This document shows positions 55,121 to 64,000 of a DNA stretch of 64,000 bases, piece by piece. The DNA lies in the NCBI GenBank assembly GCA_024114885.1, contig CP099422.1, forward strand, positions 1,364,001 to 1,428,000, given 5' to 3'. Position numbers and translations under genes: made by a program. Numbering within the stretch: the stretch's first letter is position 1; every line of letters begins with the position of its first letter. Below the pieces are notes generated by a model. The model ran no database searches. It worked only from the letters and a program-made list of their open reading frames with translations, and had not been told where the DNA came from. This DNA comes from Septoria linicola. Lineage: Eukaryota; Ascomycota; Dothideomycetes; Mycosphaerellales; Mycosphaerellaceae.

Positions 55121-56199
55121 CTACAATCGTCCTTCGCGCTCCAGCTCGCGCTCGACCTCAAACTTGAAGTCAAAGAAAGGTGGGTCGAAGTGGTGCACAC
55201 GGACATATCCGTCCTCACCACCACTGCAGTATGACTTGCCGGAAGGATCCACTGCGACGTAGTTCAGAGGACCGAAATGGCCCCTTACTCTGCCAACCTC
55301 CTCTTCAAAGATCTTGTGGTAGAAACGCGCCTCGAACTTTCCTTGTCGGGCAGATGTGGTTGTGACATCCATAGCGGCTTGACCACCTCCCAGGATCACG
55401 TAGTTTGTAGGTTCAGGTGTAATGGCGGCGCTGTTCAGTGGCGTATCTGCGACATATGTCTTGAGCACATCGAGGGTCTTCGCATCGATGAGCTTGGCCG
55501 TCTTGTCCTTTGACGCCGTGATGAAGTATGTGCGGTCCGCGCTCCACTGCAGATCGGTGATGAGCGAGTTCTCCTCGTGGGGGAATGTGTGGCTCAGCTC
55601 GGAGCCGTCCTTCGCGTCGTACTGCGTCACGCTGCCGTCCTCGTGGCCGGCGATGATGAATTTGGTGAGGTAAGAGAAACCTGCGACTGTGACCTTGGGA
55701 ATGTCGTCGACGACAATGCGCAGACTCTGCTCGCTGGCCTGCTCGCCGTTGGGGTCCTGGTTGATATCGTAGACCACAATTGTGCTCAGTTGTCCCTGGC
55801 GCTTTTCCGTGACGCCCAACAGTTGTGTGCCATCGTCGTTGAACTCGACGCGCTTGATCGCAGTTCCAAACTCCCACGTCTTCAGCAGCCTGCCCGTTCG
55901 CACCTCCCACAGTCGTATCGTGTTGTCTGCGCCTCCGGAAGCAAGAAGAGTAGTCGTCGGGTCGACATCTACGGTCCACAGCGCACCCTGATGTCCCTTG
56001 TACACGCCGAATCGCTCGCCGTTGGTGCTGTACCATGCGCACACGACGTGGTCCTTGGACACGGAGAAAATGAGATCGCCTTCCTTGGAGTACTTGACCT
56101 GCGTGAGCGCACCTGTAGATCACGTCAGTTGTGATGCATACGATACTTTCTCGTCGCATGATACTCACGCTCGTGGCCAGAAAGCAGAATAGGTCTCAT
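55121..56199 (-). CDS. TIF34: Eukaryotic translation initiation factor 3 subunit I (eIF3i/Tif34)
   Basis: eIF3i is a WD40 propeller of the eIF3 complex that helps load mRNA and initiator tRNA on the 40S subunit. Exon 1 is 56199-56169 (MRPILLSGHE plus one base) and exon 2 is 56112-55121, joined across a 56-nt GTGAGT...CAG intron to give ERALTQVKYSKEGDLIF; the protein has 340 residues, the family's normal length. WD repeats include GHQGALWTVDVDPTTTLLAS with ADNTIRLWEV, and SGGEDGYVRVHHFDPPFFDF near the C-terminus, which is typical of eIF3i. A single short first exon is a common layout for this gene. Confidence 0.95.
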
Positions 56200-56610
56200 G
56201 TTGGCGGTATGGTTTGTGAGAAGTTGAGCCGGTGTCGTCGCTCTTGCCGTCTCAAATTCTAGCCAAGAGTTCGCGACTTCCTCGTTGCACGTGATGCGGG
56301 GCACAATATGACTTTCACAGTCTCAGTATGGGACACGAAAACTCTATACATGCTTCATCACAGCGAGCGCTACCTCTCAGCTAAAGCGATCGTCGCGCAT
56401 CGCAATCCACCACGCAGACTCGACCGCGTCAAAAGAGTGCCCATCGAGCACATAGCCGCCCATGCAGATTACCACAGCCCAGAACGCCATGAGAAACCCC
56501 AGATCTATCAGCGTGATCTCCGAACCTGGGACGATCGTCCTCACCAGAAACTCCATCGCTCGTACAAATTCATGCTCCACCTTCGCCTTCGTCGCGATGA
56601 GTAAATGATA
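56200..56610. other. Intergenic region with a possible small membrane-protein frame
   Basis: Between two minus-strand genes. A minus-strand frame from an ATG at 56556 to 56377 would encode 59 residues with one hydrophobic helix (LIDLGFLMAFWAVVICMGGY). An opposing plus-strand ATG frame (56308-56604) has no motif. Neither is convincing enough to call as a gene. Confidence 0.3.
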
Positions 56611-58785
56611 CTAAGATAACTCCATACCGGTGTCCTCGTCTTCAATCGTCTCGTCACCTTCTTCACCGTCTACAGTCGTGCCGCTTGTGCTTCCGATGCG
56701 GCCTCTTTTGCGGCCGTTGCCCCAGAGCATTCCCATGCCACTGCCCAGTCTCGCGCCACCAAGACCGCCCACAGCTTCGAGCTCGTCTCCGCCTACCACT
56801 CTGCCTTCTGCATCTACGCCTTCACAGAGCTCCAGCATTGCAGCGCGCTTCAGTCTGCGGAAGCCATCTGTTCGCACGATCCTTCCCCAATGGGTCATGC
56901 AAAAGCTCGCTGCTCGACGCTTGAGCCAATCCTCCTGCGCTGTGCTGGCGCGATCGAAGATGAGAGCTCCGTGCTGGACATCAAGATCGCGAACTAACCG
57001 GTTGACGCACAAGTGTCGAAGGCGAGGCATGTCGTAGATGTTACTCATGACGAGCATGTTAGCGACGTCTTCGAGCGTGGGTCCACCAACAGCCTGGCTC
57101 TCTGCAGGAGGTGACGATATGGAGTCCGTGTAGAGATAGTATAGGAAAGCTTTGACTGCCGGATATGGTTCAGGTATGTGCATGCGTCGCGTGTGGAATT
57201 CGGACATCTGCGCGTTGTATAGGCGCGAGAAATGGGGCCATCGAGCGCTGAGGATGAGGCGATGCACATGTATCGGTGGCGAGCTGTTATTGCTGCTCTC
57301 GGGCGAGGAACTGGCCATGGGTGATACCGGATCTTCATCGGATACCGACTCCAGATCGTACGAGTCGTCCTTGAGTGCTGTGATGGTGAAGTCTGTGCCG
57401 GACCCTGTTTCGGGCGGCAAGTTGAACGTTCGTGCAAGATCAGCACCAATCGCAGACAAGTGCGAGTTGGTATGTGAGTCTGATGTTGGAGGCTTTTGCT
57501 CATTGTGAGCTTCCTGGCTCATCTTGTTGCCTAGCAAGCCAAACTTGCGGAGGTCAATTGGCAGAACGTCCGACAGGTACTCCTCAGTATCACCGTTATT
57601 CCCGTTGGCAGGCTGCTGTCTAGGAGAGCCTAACAGCCAAGCATGTGTCCCGTCCTGATCGAGACAGCAGTAATGCCACCTGTACAGCGGGCTAAAGAGA
57701 TCCTTGCCATCAGCGAGCTTCTGCCATCGTAGTGAATCGAGGTCGAGTGCCGAAAGCGATGTCTCCAGCGGCATATTCGTAGCGGGCGTGACAAAGTCCA
57801 ACATACAGCCAGAGCTGAAGACGTGAAAGTGAGTGCCCACGTTCTGCATCGGCAAGTTGGGTGATGAGATGAACTTTAAGCTGCTAATCGAGCCAGGTGC
57901 GACAGGAGGCGCTCGTTGTATCTGAGTCGCGGAGTTTGACTGAACGGTTGTGCTGGCGGCATACCCGTTGGCGCCGAAAGAGCCTTGTGCTGGGGCATAG
58001 CTCGCAAAGCTGTTCTGAAGCGATCGTCCGTCGTCTGATCCTGCCATTCCGTAGGTTGGGCCGCCTTCGAATGCAGGTGAGCCACGGAAGTCCAGCCACC
58101 ATATCTCACTTGTGCGCTCCATTTCCTCGCCCATGCCACCACTCACCCAGATCTTCCCACCCCACACCCAGCTCGAGTGGTCGAAGCGCGGCACAAATCT
58201 CCATGTTCGACTCCACGTCCACGTCTTGAGATCGAGATAGCAGATATCGTCGAGGACACCATTGTCACTACCACTCATGCCTCCACAGATAAACAGCTTG
58301 TCGTCGTGAATGACTGCCGAATGCCTCGCCCTCCCACGAGGCACAGGTCCATTTATGTCAGGCTGCGTCCAATGCGCAGTCTTGATGTCGAAGATCACCA
58401 CATCGGAGAGATGTATTCTGTGCTCATTCTCGCCTCCGTACACGAGTAATTTGTCGCCCTGCCATAAGCATGAAGTGTGGCCCATCCGTACGCCGGGGAT
58501 ATCACCGTAGTTATCGACCAGACTCCATTGTCGCGCGGACAAGTTGAGTTTGAGTACATGATTGTACACTTCGTCTGTGTACTGATCAAAGCCGCCAAAG
58601 GCATAGATCAGGTCGTTGCCGACATATGTTACGGAAGCATTGACGAGGCAGGCGGGACGCTGGCCGACTGTGGTGATAATCTTGGGCATGTATGGCTCGG
58701 CAGTGCGACGGCGGCTATTCTTAGTAGGCGACCGGCTCATGACATATGTGTTGTTTGACATGGACGAGATGCGCGACGAGGACAT
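56611..58785 (-). CDS. Kelch-repeat BTB protein, Ral2-like
   Basis: The ATG at 58785 gives 724 residues in one exon; the longer frame to 58878 starts at GTG and crosses a 20-base homopolymer. The N-terminal half has Kelch blades: DLIYAFGGFDQYTDEVYN, GDKLLVYGGENEHRIHLSDV, DDKLFICGGMSGSDNGVLDD and GGKIWVSGGMGEEMERTSEI. A disordered middle follows, then a BTB/POZ domain from about 510 (HRLILSARWPHFSRLYNAQM, PAVKAFLYYLYTDSI, LVMSNIYDMPRLRHLCVNRL). S. pombe Ral2, needed for Ras1 activation, has this architecture; orthology is my inference. An adaptor role in signalling or in Cul3-type ubiquitin ligation is possible. Confidence 0.87.
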   Translation of the reverse strand: MSSSRISSMSNNTYVMSRSPTKNSRRRTAEPYMPKIITTVGQRPACLVNASVTYVGNDLIYAFGGFDQYTDEVYNHVLKLNLSARQWSLVDNYGDIPGVRMGHTSCLWQGDKLLVYGGENEHRIHLSDVVIFDIKTAHWTQPDINGPVPRGRARHSAVIHDDKLFICGGMSGSDNGVLDDICYLDLKTWTWSRTWRFVPRFDHSSWVWGGKIWVSGGMGEEMERTSEIWWLDFRGSPAFEGGPTYGMAGSDDGRSLQNSFASYAPAQGSFGANGYAASTTVQSNSATQIQRAPPVAPGSISSLKFISSPNLPMQNVGTHFHVFSSGCMLDFVTPATNMPLETSLSALDLDSLRWQKLADGKDLFSPLYRWHYCCLDQDGTHAWLLGSPRQQPANGNNGDTEEYLSDVLPIDLRKFGLLGNKMSQEAHNEQKPPTSDSHTNSHLSAIGADLARTFNLPPETGSGTDFTITALKDDSYDLESVSDEDPVSPMASSSPESSNNSSPPIHVHRLILSARWPHFSRLYNAQMSEFHTRRMHIPEPYPAVKAFLYYLYTDSISSPPAESQAVGGPTLEDVANMLVMSNIYDMPRLRHLCVNRLVRDLDVQHGALIFDRASTAQEDWLKRRAASFCMTHWGRIVRTDGFRRLKRAAMLELCEGVDAEGRVVGGDELEAVGGLGGARLGSGMGMLWGNGRKRGRIGSTSGTTVDGEEGDETIEDEDTGMELS

Positions 58786-58806
58786 CTCGAGGCCGTCTTT
58801 AGTATT

Positions 58807-58826
58807 GGGGGGGGGGGGGGGGGGGG
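58807..58826. repeat. 20-base poly-G homopolymer (poly-C on the gene strand)
   Basis: Twenty G in a row on the plus strand, beginning 22 bases before the Kelch-BTB start codon on the minus strand. It would lie in the 5' leader or core promoter. Such runs mutate easily and are hard to sequence, so its exact length is uncertain. Confidence 0.85.
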
Positions 58827-59401
58827 TGAATATCAGGCGTGGAGGTGCTACAGCGAGCGCATAGTTCAGACTGCGCACACCGAGGCAGCCAGGTTAGATT
58901 CGGAGTGTCGCAAGTGGCTGCAGTGAGACGGGCAGAGATTTGAAGCGGTAAGGCTGTTCAAGTGAAGGATGTGCTGTCTGTTGTTGCGCTGGCGGGCAGA
59001 TTGTGATTGTTCAGGCCTGCTCCATGGACACTGCGAACGTCAGCCTCTAATGCTCTCTGGCTTCGGGAAAGAATGGTCTCGGTCTGGTCCCGCAAGTGTG
59101 ACGTACAGCGGCCCGACGTTCCGCCGTTGTAGTTGCCCCCAACGACACACGCGAATGTTGACAAGTCAAAACTCTGGATTCAGGTCAAGCCTCTTCTACT
59201 CTTCTCTTCACACCCACACACATACAAACCACACGCACTATCAGCGCTTGTCACGCACGCTCAAGGCTCCACGCCTTCCTCCTCTTACCCATCAACGGCA
59301 TACTGCAATATATTCGCGAACATACTAACCGGATCCCTTCACTGGGCCATCTACAGGACATTCGACACCAATCACCAGCAACTCTGCATTAATCAGCGGG
59401 T
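58827..59401. other. Shared upstream region of divergent Kelch-BTB and CDC20 genes
   Basis: About 575 bases. A pyrimidine and ACAC-rich stretch at 59190-59235 precedes CDC20 and is probably part of its promoter or leader. No gene lies here. Confidence 0.45.
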
Positions 59402-61219
59402 ATGGCAACTGCATCAGTATTGACCCCCATCAAATCCCGCCGTGATGGCATCTTTTCCACCCGCCTCGCTGGTGGACGCGCCCCTCTCACACCCTCCCCT
59501 CAGACGACACCCAAGACGGTGCACGTCGAGGCCGGCGAGAGCATCCACCACGGCAATGTCAACTTGACTTCCCGCTTCTCGCGTGCCCAGTCAAAGACCA
59601 ATGTGCGCGACTCGCCCAAGTCCAACATTGCCCGTCGCCACCCACAGTCGCCTCGCAACCTTGACAATGTCACAAGCGACTTCACCCTCAACGGCACTGG
59701 ACCTCGTCTCGCTTCGTCAGCCAAGAACACTCCATCGCGGCCCAAGAGCTCGCGATCTGGCTCTACTCACCGCACCCCAAAGCGAAACCAGGGCAAGATC
59801 AGCTACACCGCCGCCGACCGCTTCATCCCAAACCGTGATGCCAGCGAGGCCATCTCCTCTTCCGGCGCAGCAGTCAAGCTTGACAACGAGCGCACCCCAG
59901 GACGACGACCAAAGTCGAGCGCTTCCGATGTCGCCAGCGCTTTCGACATGGGCCGCCACTCTACTTCGGACACTGCTCTCTCTCTGGAAGGACTCAATCT
60001 GAACGACAACGAGGACGACGAGGATGACGAGCCACGTACCAAGCAGAGCCCAAACACTGTCGCCTACCAGCAGTCTGTTGCTGAGGCGTGCGGTGTCAGC
60101 ATGAAGCAGCGCATTCTTGCGTTCAAGCCTGCTGCTCCAGAGTCTTCTCGCCCAATCGACCTCCGCTCGCAGTACAACCGTCCTCTCAAGCCAGCTGCTG
60201 CATCTGCATCTCAGTTCCGCCGCCGTGTACTCACTGCGCCAGAGCGTGTTCTCGATGCTCCAGGTCTTGTCGACGACTACTACCTCAACCTCCTTGACTG
60301 GTCGTCTGGCAACCAGGTCGCCATTGGTCTCGAGCGCAATGTCTACGTCTGGTCTGCCGAGTCTGGCACCGTCTCCAGCCTGCTCGAGTGCCCAGCTGAC
60401 ACATACATCTCTTCCGTCAAGTGGTCTGGTGACGGCGCCTACGTCGCTGCTGGCCTTGGCACTGGAGAGGTCCAGATCTGGGACGTTGAGGACGGCACCA
60501 AGCTCCGCTCCATGTACGGTCACGACACTCGTGTCGGTGTCATGGGCTGGAACAAGCACTTGCTCTCCACCGGCGCCCGCTCCGGCCTTGTCTACAACCA
60601 CGATGTCCGCATCGCCCAGCACAAGGTCGCCGAGCTCGTCTCGCACACTTCTGAGGTCTGCGGTCTCGAGTGGCGCCCGGATGGTGCTCAGCTCGCAACT
60701 GGCGGCAACGACAACCTCGTCACCATCTGGGACGCACGTCAGCTCACTGCACCAAAGTTCCAGAAGACCAACCACAAGGCTGCTGTCAAGGCTCTTGCGT
60801 GGTGCCCATGGCAGTCAAACCTGCTCGCCACCGGTGGTGGATCTCACGACCGCATGATCCACTTTTGGAACACCACCTCCGGCGCTCGCGTCAACAGCAT
60901 TGACACTGGCAGTCAGGTGACCTCTCTCCGATGGAGCTCAGGCTACAAGGAGATCGTCTCCTCTTCCGGCTTCCCAGACAACTCCCTCTCCATCTGGAGC
61001 TACCCAACTTTGGTGAAGAACATTGAGATTCCAGCACATGAGTCTCGTGTCCTGCACTCTGCCCTCTCTCCAGATGGACAGATGCTGGCTACCGCCGCTG
61101 CTGACGAGTCGCTCAAGTTCTGGAAGGTCTTCGAGAAGAAGGCTGGCTCAGGTTCCCTGGTCGGTGGTGCAAGCGCTACTGCGAAGGCGAGCTTGACCAA
61201 GGCTACCACTATCCGATAG
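59402..61219 (+). CDS. CDC20: APC/C activator Cdc20/Slp1
   Basis: Cdc20 activates the anaphase-promoting complex and is the target of the spindle checkpoint. A single exon from ATG 59402 encodes 605 residues. The C-box DRFIPNR is at 139-145, the Mad2-interacting-type segment KQRILAFKPAAP at about 240, and the WD40 propeller at about 275-585 begins VLDAPGLVDDYYLNLLDW. Degron-binding blades include DTRVGVMGWN and GGGSHDRMIHFWN. The protein ends in the APC-binding Ile-Arg tail (TTIR). VDDYYLNLLDWS and the Mad2 segment favour Cdc20 over Cdh1. Ser/Thr-Pro sites are frequent in the N-terminus (PLTPSPQTTPK), as expected for CDK control. Codon use is strongly C-ending, which suggests good expression. 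Confidence 0.95.
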   Translation: MATASVLTPIKSRRDGIFSTRLAGGRAPLTPSPQTTPKTVHVEAGESIHHGNVNLTSRFSRAQSKTNVRDSPKSNIARRHPQSPRNLDNVTSDFTLNGTGPRLASSAKNTPSRPKSSRSGSTHRTPKRNQGKISYTAADRFIPNRDASEAISSSGAAVKLDNERTPGRRPKSSASDVASAFDMGRHSTSDTALSLEGLNLNDNEDDEDDEPRTKQSPNTVAYQQSVAEACGVSMKQRILAFKPAAPESSRPIDLRSQYNRPLKPAAASASQFRRRVLTAPERVLDAPGLVDDYYLNLLDWSSGNQVAIGLERNVYVWSAESGTVSSLLECPADTYISSVKWSGDGAYVAAGLGTGEVQIWDVEDGTKLRSMYGHDTRVGVMGWNKHLLSTGARSGLVYNHDVRIAQHKVAELVSHTSEVCGLEWRPDGAQLATGGNDNLVTIWDARQLTAPKFQKTNHKAAVKALAWCPWQSNLLATGGGSHDRMIHFWNTTSGARVNSIDTGSQVTSLRWSSGYKEIVSSSGFPDNSLSIWSYPTLVKNIEIPAHESRVLHSALSPDGQMLATAAADESLKFWKVFEKKAGSGSLVGGASATAKASLTKATTIR

Positions 61220-64000
61220 ATGACCTGTTGAGGACATGGCATGGGTATGCGATGGTTTCCATGAAAGCTTGGCATTGGTATACGACGACGATGATGACGG
61301 CCTCTTGCGGCGCAGCACTCTTGTTTCAGACTTTTCGTACAAGGCGGATGAAGGATGTTGAAGTTCTCTTACACTATTGAGAGAGTTTGCGTACACATAG
61401 TCTAATGAAGGACTCACACTCGCTATTACTGACTTGCCATCATCCGCGTCTCTGGCACGCTTTCGAGCATTGTCTATTATGAAGTGACCAGCATTATTCT
61501 CTTGCCTGGCACGATTGATGTTGTAACAAAGCATAGTACGTTTTGCATAATTTTGTGCTTGTGACAGTCCTTCGATCAGCGATGTGAGCTGCCATGGAGA
61601 ACGGCGGCGTCTCCGAGGCAGGTAGGTATGTCCCCGAGCACAAAGCTCAAAATGGAGCCCATGGCTCGAATCGTCAAGCGCTGAGGTCGACCAGCCGGCT
61701 GAGAACACGAAGGCCCACAGAACATGACATGCTCACATCATCGAGCTTGATGCTAAGGCATTACTCGCCGTTCCTTTCATGCAGGATACCACCGTGCGCT
61801 GGCACAAGCATCGAGCACGATCTTAACCCTTGCACTGTATCTTACTCTGTGAGCAGGATATTATTCTTGTCTGAGCAAGATCTTTCGACTTTGGTACAGT
61901 AGAATAGTGGACACCTCGAGAAGGCAAGTCTGGACTCAAGAGGGAAGAGTGGTTCCGCCACCGATAGTATGCATGCATGTCTCACACTCAAAGCAGTCTA
62001 TTGTTACCAGGAGCTGGGCTGTCGGGCGCTGTTGGTCTCGCAGTAGGACCGTCGCTCGTGGTACGAAGGTTTTCTACGATTTGTTGGTTTCTGGAGTGCC
62101 GGTTGCCAAGTTTGCTGTGCTGTTGACCTGGGCAAAGAATTTGCTCACTTGCTGCGCTATAGTTATGAATAGTGTAGGATACGAATGAGCTGTTAGCCAC
62201 TGATGCACTCGAGAGGTGTGACTGCTCATCGTATTGCTGCCTCTCTGTTCTATTATCAATAATTTTGTGCTCGTTCGTAGTCTAGCAGCAAATCAAAAAG
62301 TCAGCTGTCTGACGTAGTATCGATGTAACTCGTGTTCAGCACTGTGAAGAGCAGTAGTGGGCAATTCTTGTTCCTGTTTCGAGACGGAAGTGCCTGGTTA
62401 CGATGCATGCAATGCAGCCAAGAATTGGATCCTGTCAATAGTGCCTCCTTCGCTTGAGCTGCCATGCATAAAAGCTTGTGTGCTGCTGTACCGTAGTGAA
62501 GGAAGCGGCTCGCGAGAGCTTGCATATGTGGCTGCCGTGATCGGGCGTAGAGAAGCTCTCTTCATCGATGGGACTGTGGTGGTGGTGTCGCAATTGTGTA
62601 GCAACTAGGTGATCCTGCTCGGAGATGCTTGCTGCATTTCTTGTGGACTTCAGATGCTGGCATGTCTATTTGGGCAAGTGTAGTTCTACCATGGACAGCT
62701 CGTCGTGAGTGATGAGGACGTTCGTCGCACTCTCGAGTTCTGCCTAAGTCCAGTGTGGCATACTGCCACGATCTTGCAGTTCGTGTCATCACTTGGCCGA
62801 TGCTGCCCATGTATCCGTCGTTACGTGACGCAAAGCTTGTGCCCAACAGCCCAAAAATCAAAGTCATTCTTGGAAAGCTAACTGTAAGCGAGTGACCGTT
62901 CCTGAGGCGTTTTCAAGCACTGCCGATCTTTGCACGCATGGCCGCCACAATCATCTTCGCAAGAGCCGGAACAAGCGAGAGTGGTCAACCATGATCTGTA
63001 CTCCTGTCATGGTGGCCGACAAGTCTCTGCTTTCGTGCATGGATGAAAATCTGTATTCCTGCAGAAACCATTGATGTGTTAGGGTGTTCCTCGAAGGAAT
63101 CGATGATGGTGACCTCTGAAAACAGAAATACGACTCCACCTTGATAGAACTTGCTTGAGTCCTCGATTGGACAGGAGCTGTCGTCCATCATCTTCTGGGT
63201 GCGTCAAGCTTGGTGTGCAACTACAAAGGGTAGATCGAGCTCGATCCATAGCACGTGCAGTTATCTTTGGCGATCAAAGTCGTGCTGTACAGTCCGGCGT
63301 TTACCTACGATGCATCATCGCCGTTGTTAGGAGAAGCATGCAGAGTTTGCTGGGAATACGGCAGAGGCAAGCCACGGCAAGCCACTTCTCTCATCTTTGT
63401 ACCGGAATAGCAGCCGCCCGTGGGTCGGAGCAGTATGGCGACTTTTCAGGACTAACGACAGTAGTAAGACTCGCTCGGTTTTCCATGGCCCTAAACTGCA
63501 TCGATTTGTGATCCGGCGGGAATGCAGCATAATTCTGCTCACTCATGAGCTTATGCATTCAGTTGACGAGCCAAAGTACCTGTTCAGAGGGCGGCATGCC
63601 ACATGTGAGCGCGGTGATGCCGAAGCATCTTCGATTTGAGCCTCGTGATACGCAGGCGATGAGCGGATGTCAGCTTGTAGTCCGCGCGGCGATTCACATG
63701 TCTGCTCTCTTCAACTCCACAACTGCCAACAACAATGCAGGTACATCGAGGTGCCTCCTCCGTCAGAACCACGAGCGGTGCCGTATTCATGCCGTGTAAT
63801 GCCTCTCACCGGCCTTGAGTCCGCTGTATGTGATCCTCGAGGCGAAAAGCTCACGACACAGAGCCTGCATCAGCTTGAGATACTGTTAGTGATTGCACAT
63901 CTCGACGGCCACCAAACTCGATGTCACTTCATCAAGCAGAGACGCTCTACTCTCATCTCCTAGGAGCACCAGATGAGATCGTGTGGCATAGGATCTGGGG
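61220..64000. other. Gene-poor right end of the window (2.8 kb)
   Basis: I see no gene, RNA or transposon here. Open frames are short, mostly start at non-ATG codons and carry no motif. The first few hundred bases should hold the CDC20 3' UTR. Confidence 0.45.

Noticed and set aside
56308..56604. 98-codon plus-strand ATG frame
   Set aside because: Basic, motif-free and overlapped by an opposing hydrophobic frame; neither can be supported.
61148..61708. 186-codon minus-strand frame past CDC20
   Set aside because: It overlaps the CDC20 3' end, is rich in Ser/Arg and has no recognisable domain.

Overview
The window is nuclear DNA of a filamentous ascomycete (Pezizomycotina; a Dothideomycete is my guess). 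The signs are intron-split eukaryotic genes with short GT-AG introns of about 45-98 nt, often with a CTGAC/CTAAC-like branch site, core eukaryotic genes (SPT6, eIF3i, CDC20, a MAPKK), a class II hydrophobin, and many signal-peptide hydrolases of a plant- or litter-feeding fungus. I see no tRNA, rRNA, complete transposon or CRISPR array.

Layout. 0-5 kb: the 5' part of SPT6 (minus) diverges from a Ste7-type MAPKK (plus). 5-7.8 kb: gene-poor. 7.8-21.4 kb: secreted alpha-amylase, ferric/cupric reductase, formaldehyde-dehydrogenase-like alcohol dehydrogenase, MRJP/Yellow-like secreted protein, a secreted GH31 enzyme carrying the residue set of sulfoquinovosidases, and a secreted Pro-linker/Cys-rich protein. 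21.7-23.6 kb: a Baeyer-Villiger-type monooxygenase broken by two frameshifts and a stop. 24.8-29 kb: an acidic protein of unknown role and a GH43-like enzyme with a discoidin domain. 31-40.5 kb: a 3,167-residue single-exon DUF6606/DUF3638/DUF3645 protein whose core reads like a SecA-type ATPase. 40.8-49.9 kb: a metabolic block (ketoreductase without a usable N-terminus, membrane-anchored MaoC dehydratase, class II hydrophobin, PRISE-type reductase, DUF3604 protein with one frameshift). 50.5-54.9 kb: secreted beta-propeller lectin, M35 metalloprotease and a conserved unknown. 55-61.2 kb: eIF3i, a Kelch-BTB protein and CDC20. 61.2-64 kb: no gene recognised.

Function. Amylase, GH31, GH43, M35 protease, propeller lectin, MRJP and hydrophobin are outward-facing proteins that fit growth on polymeric substrates and surfaces. 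SPT6, MAPKK, eIF3i, Kelch-BTB and CDC20 are housekeeping or signalling genes. Several pairs are divergent with shared upstream DNA (SPT6/MAPKK, MRJP/GH31, PRISE/DUF3604, M35/unknown, Kelch-BTB/CDC20). Three metabolic genes carry reading-frame lesions while a 9.5-kb ORF close by is intact, so real gene decay is more likely than a generally poor assembly.

Exon boundaries below were built by hand from splice signals, reading phase and remembered family motifs. Family names come from motif recognition, without any database search.
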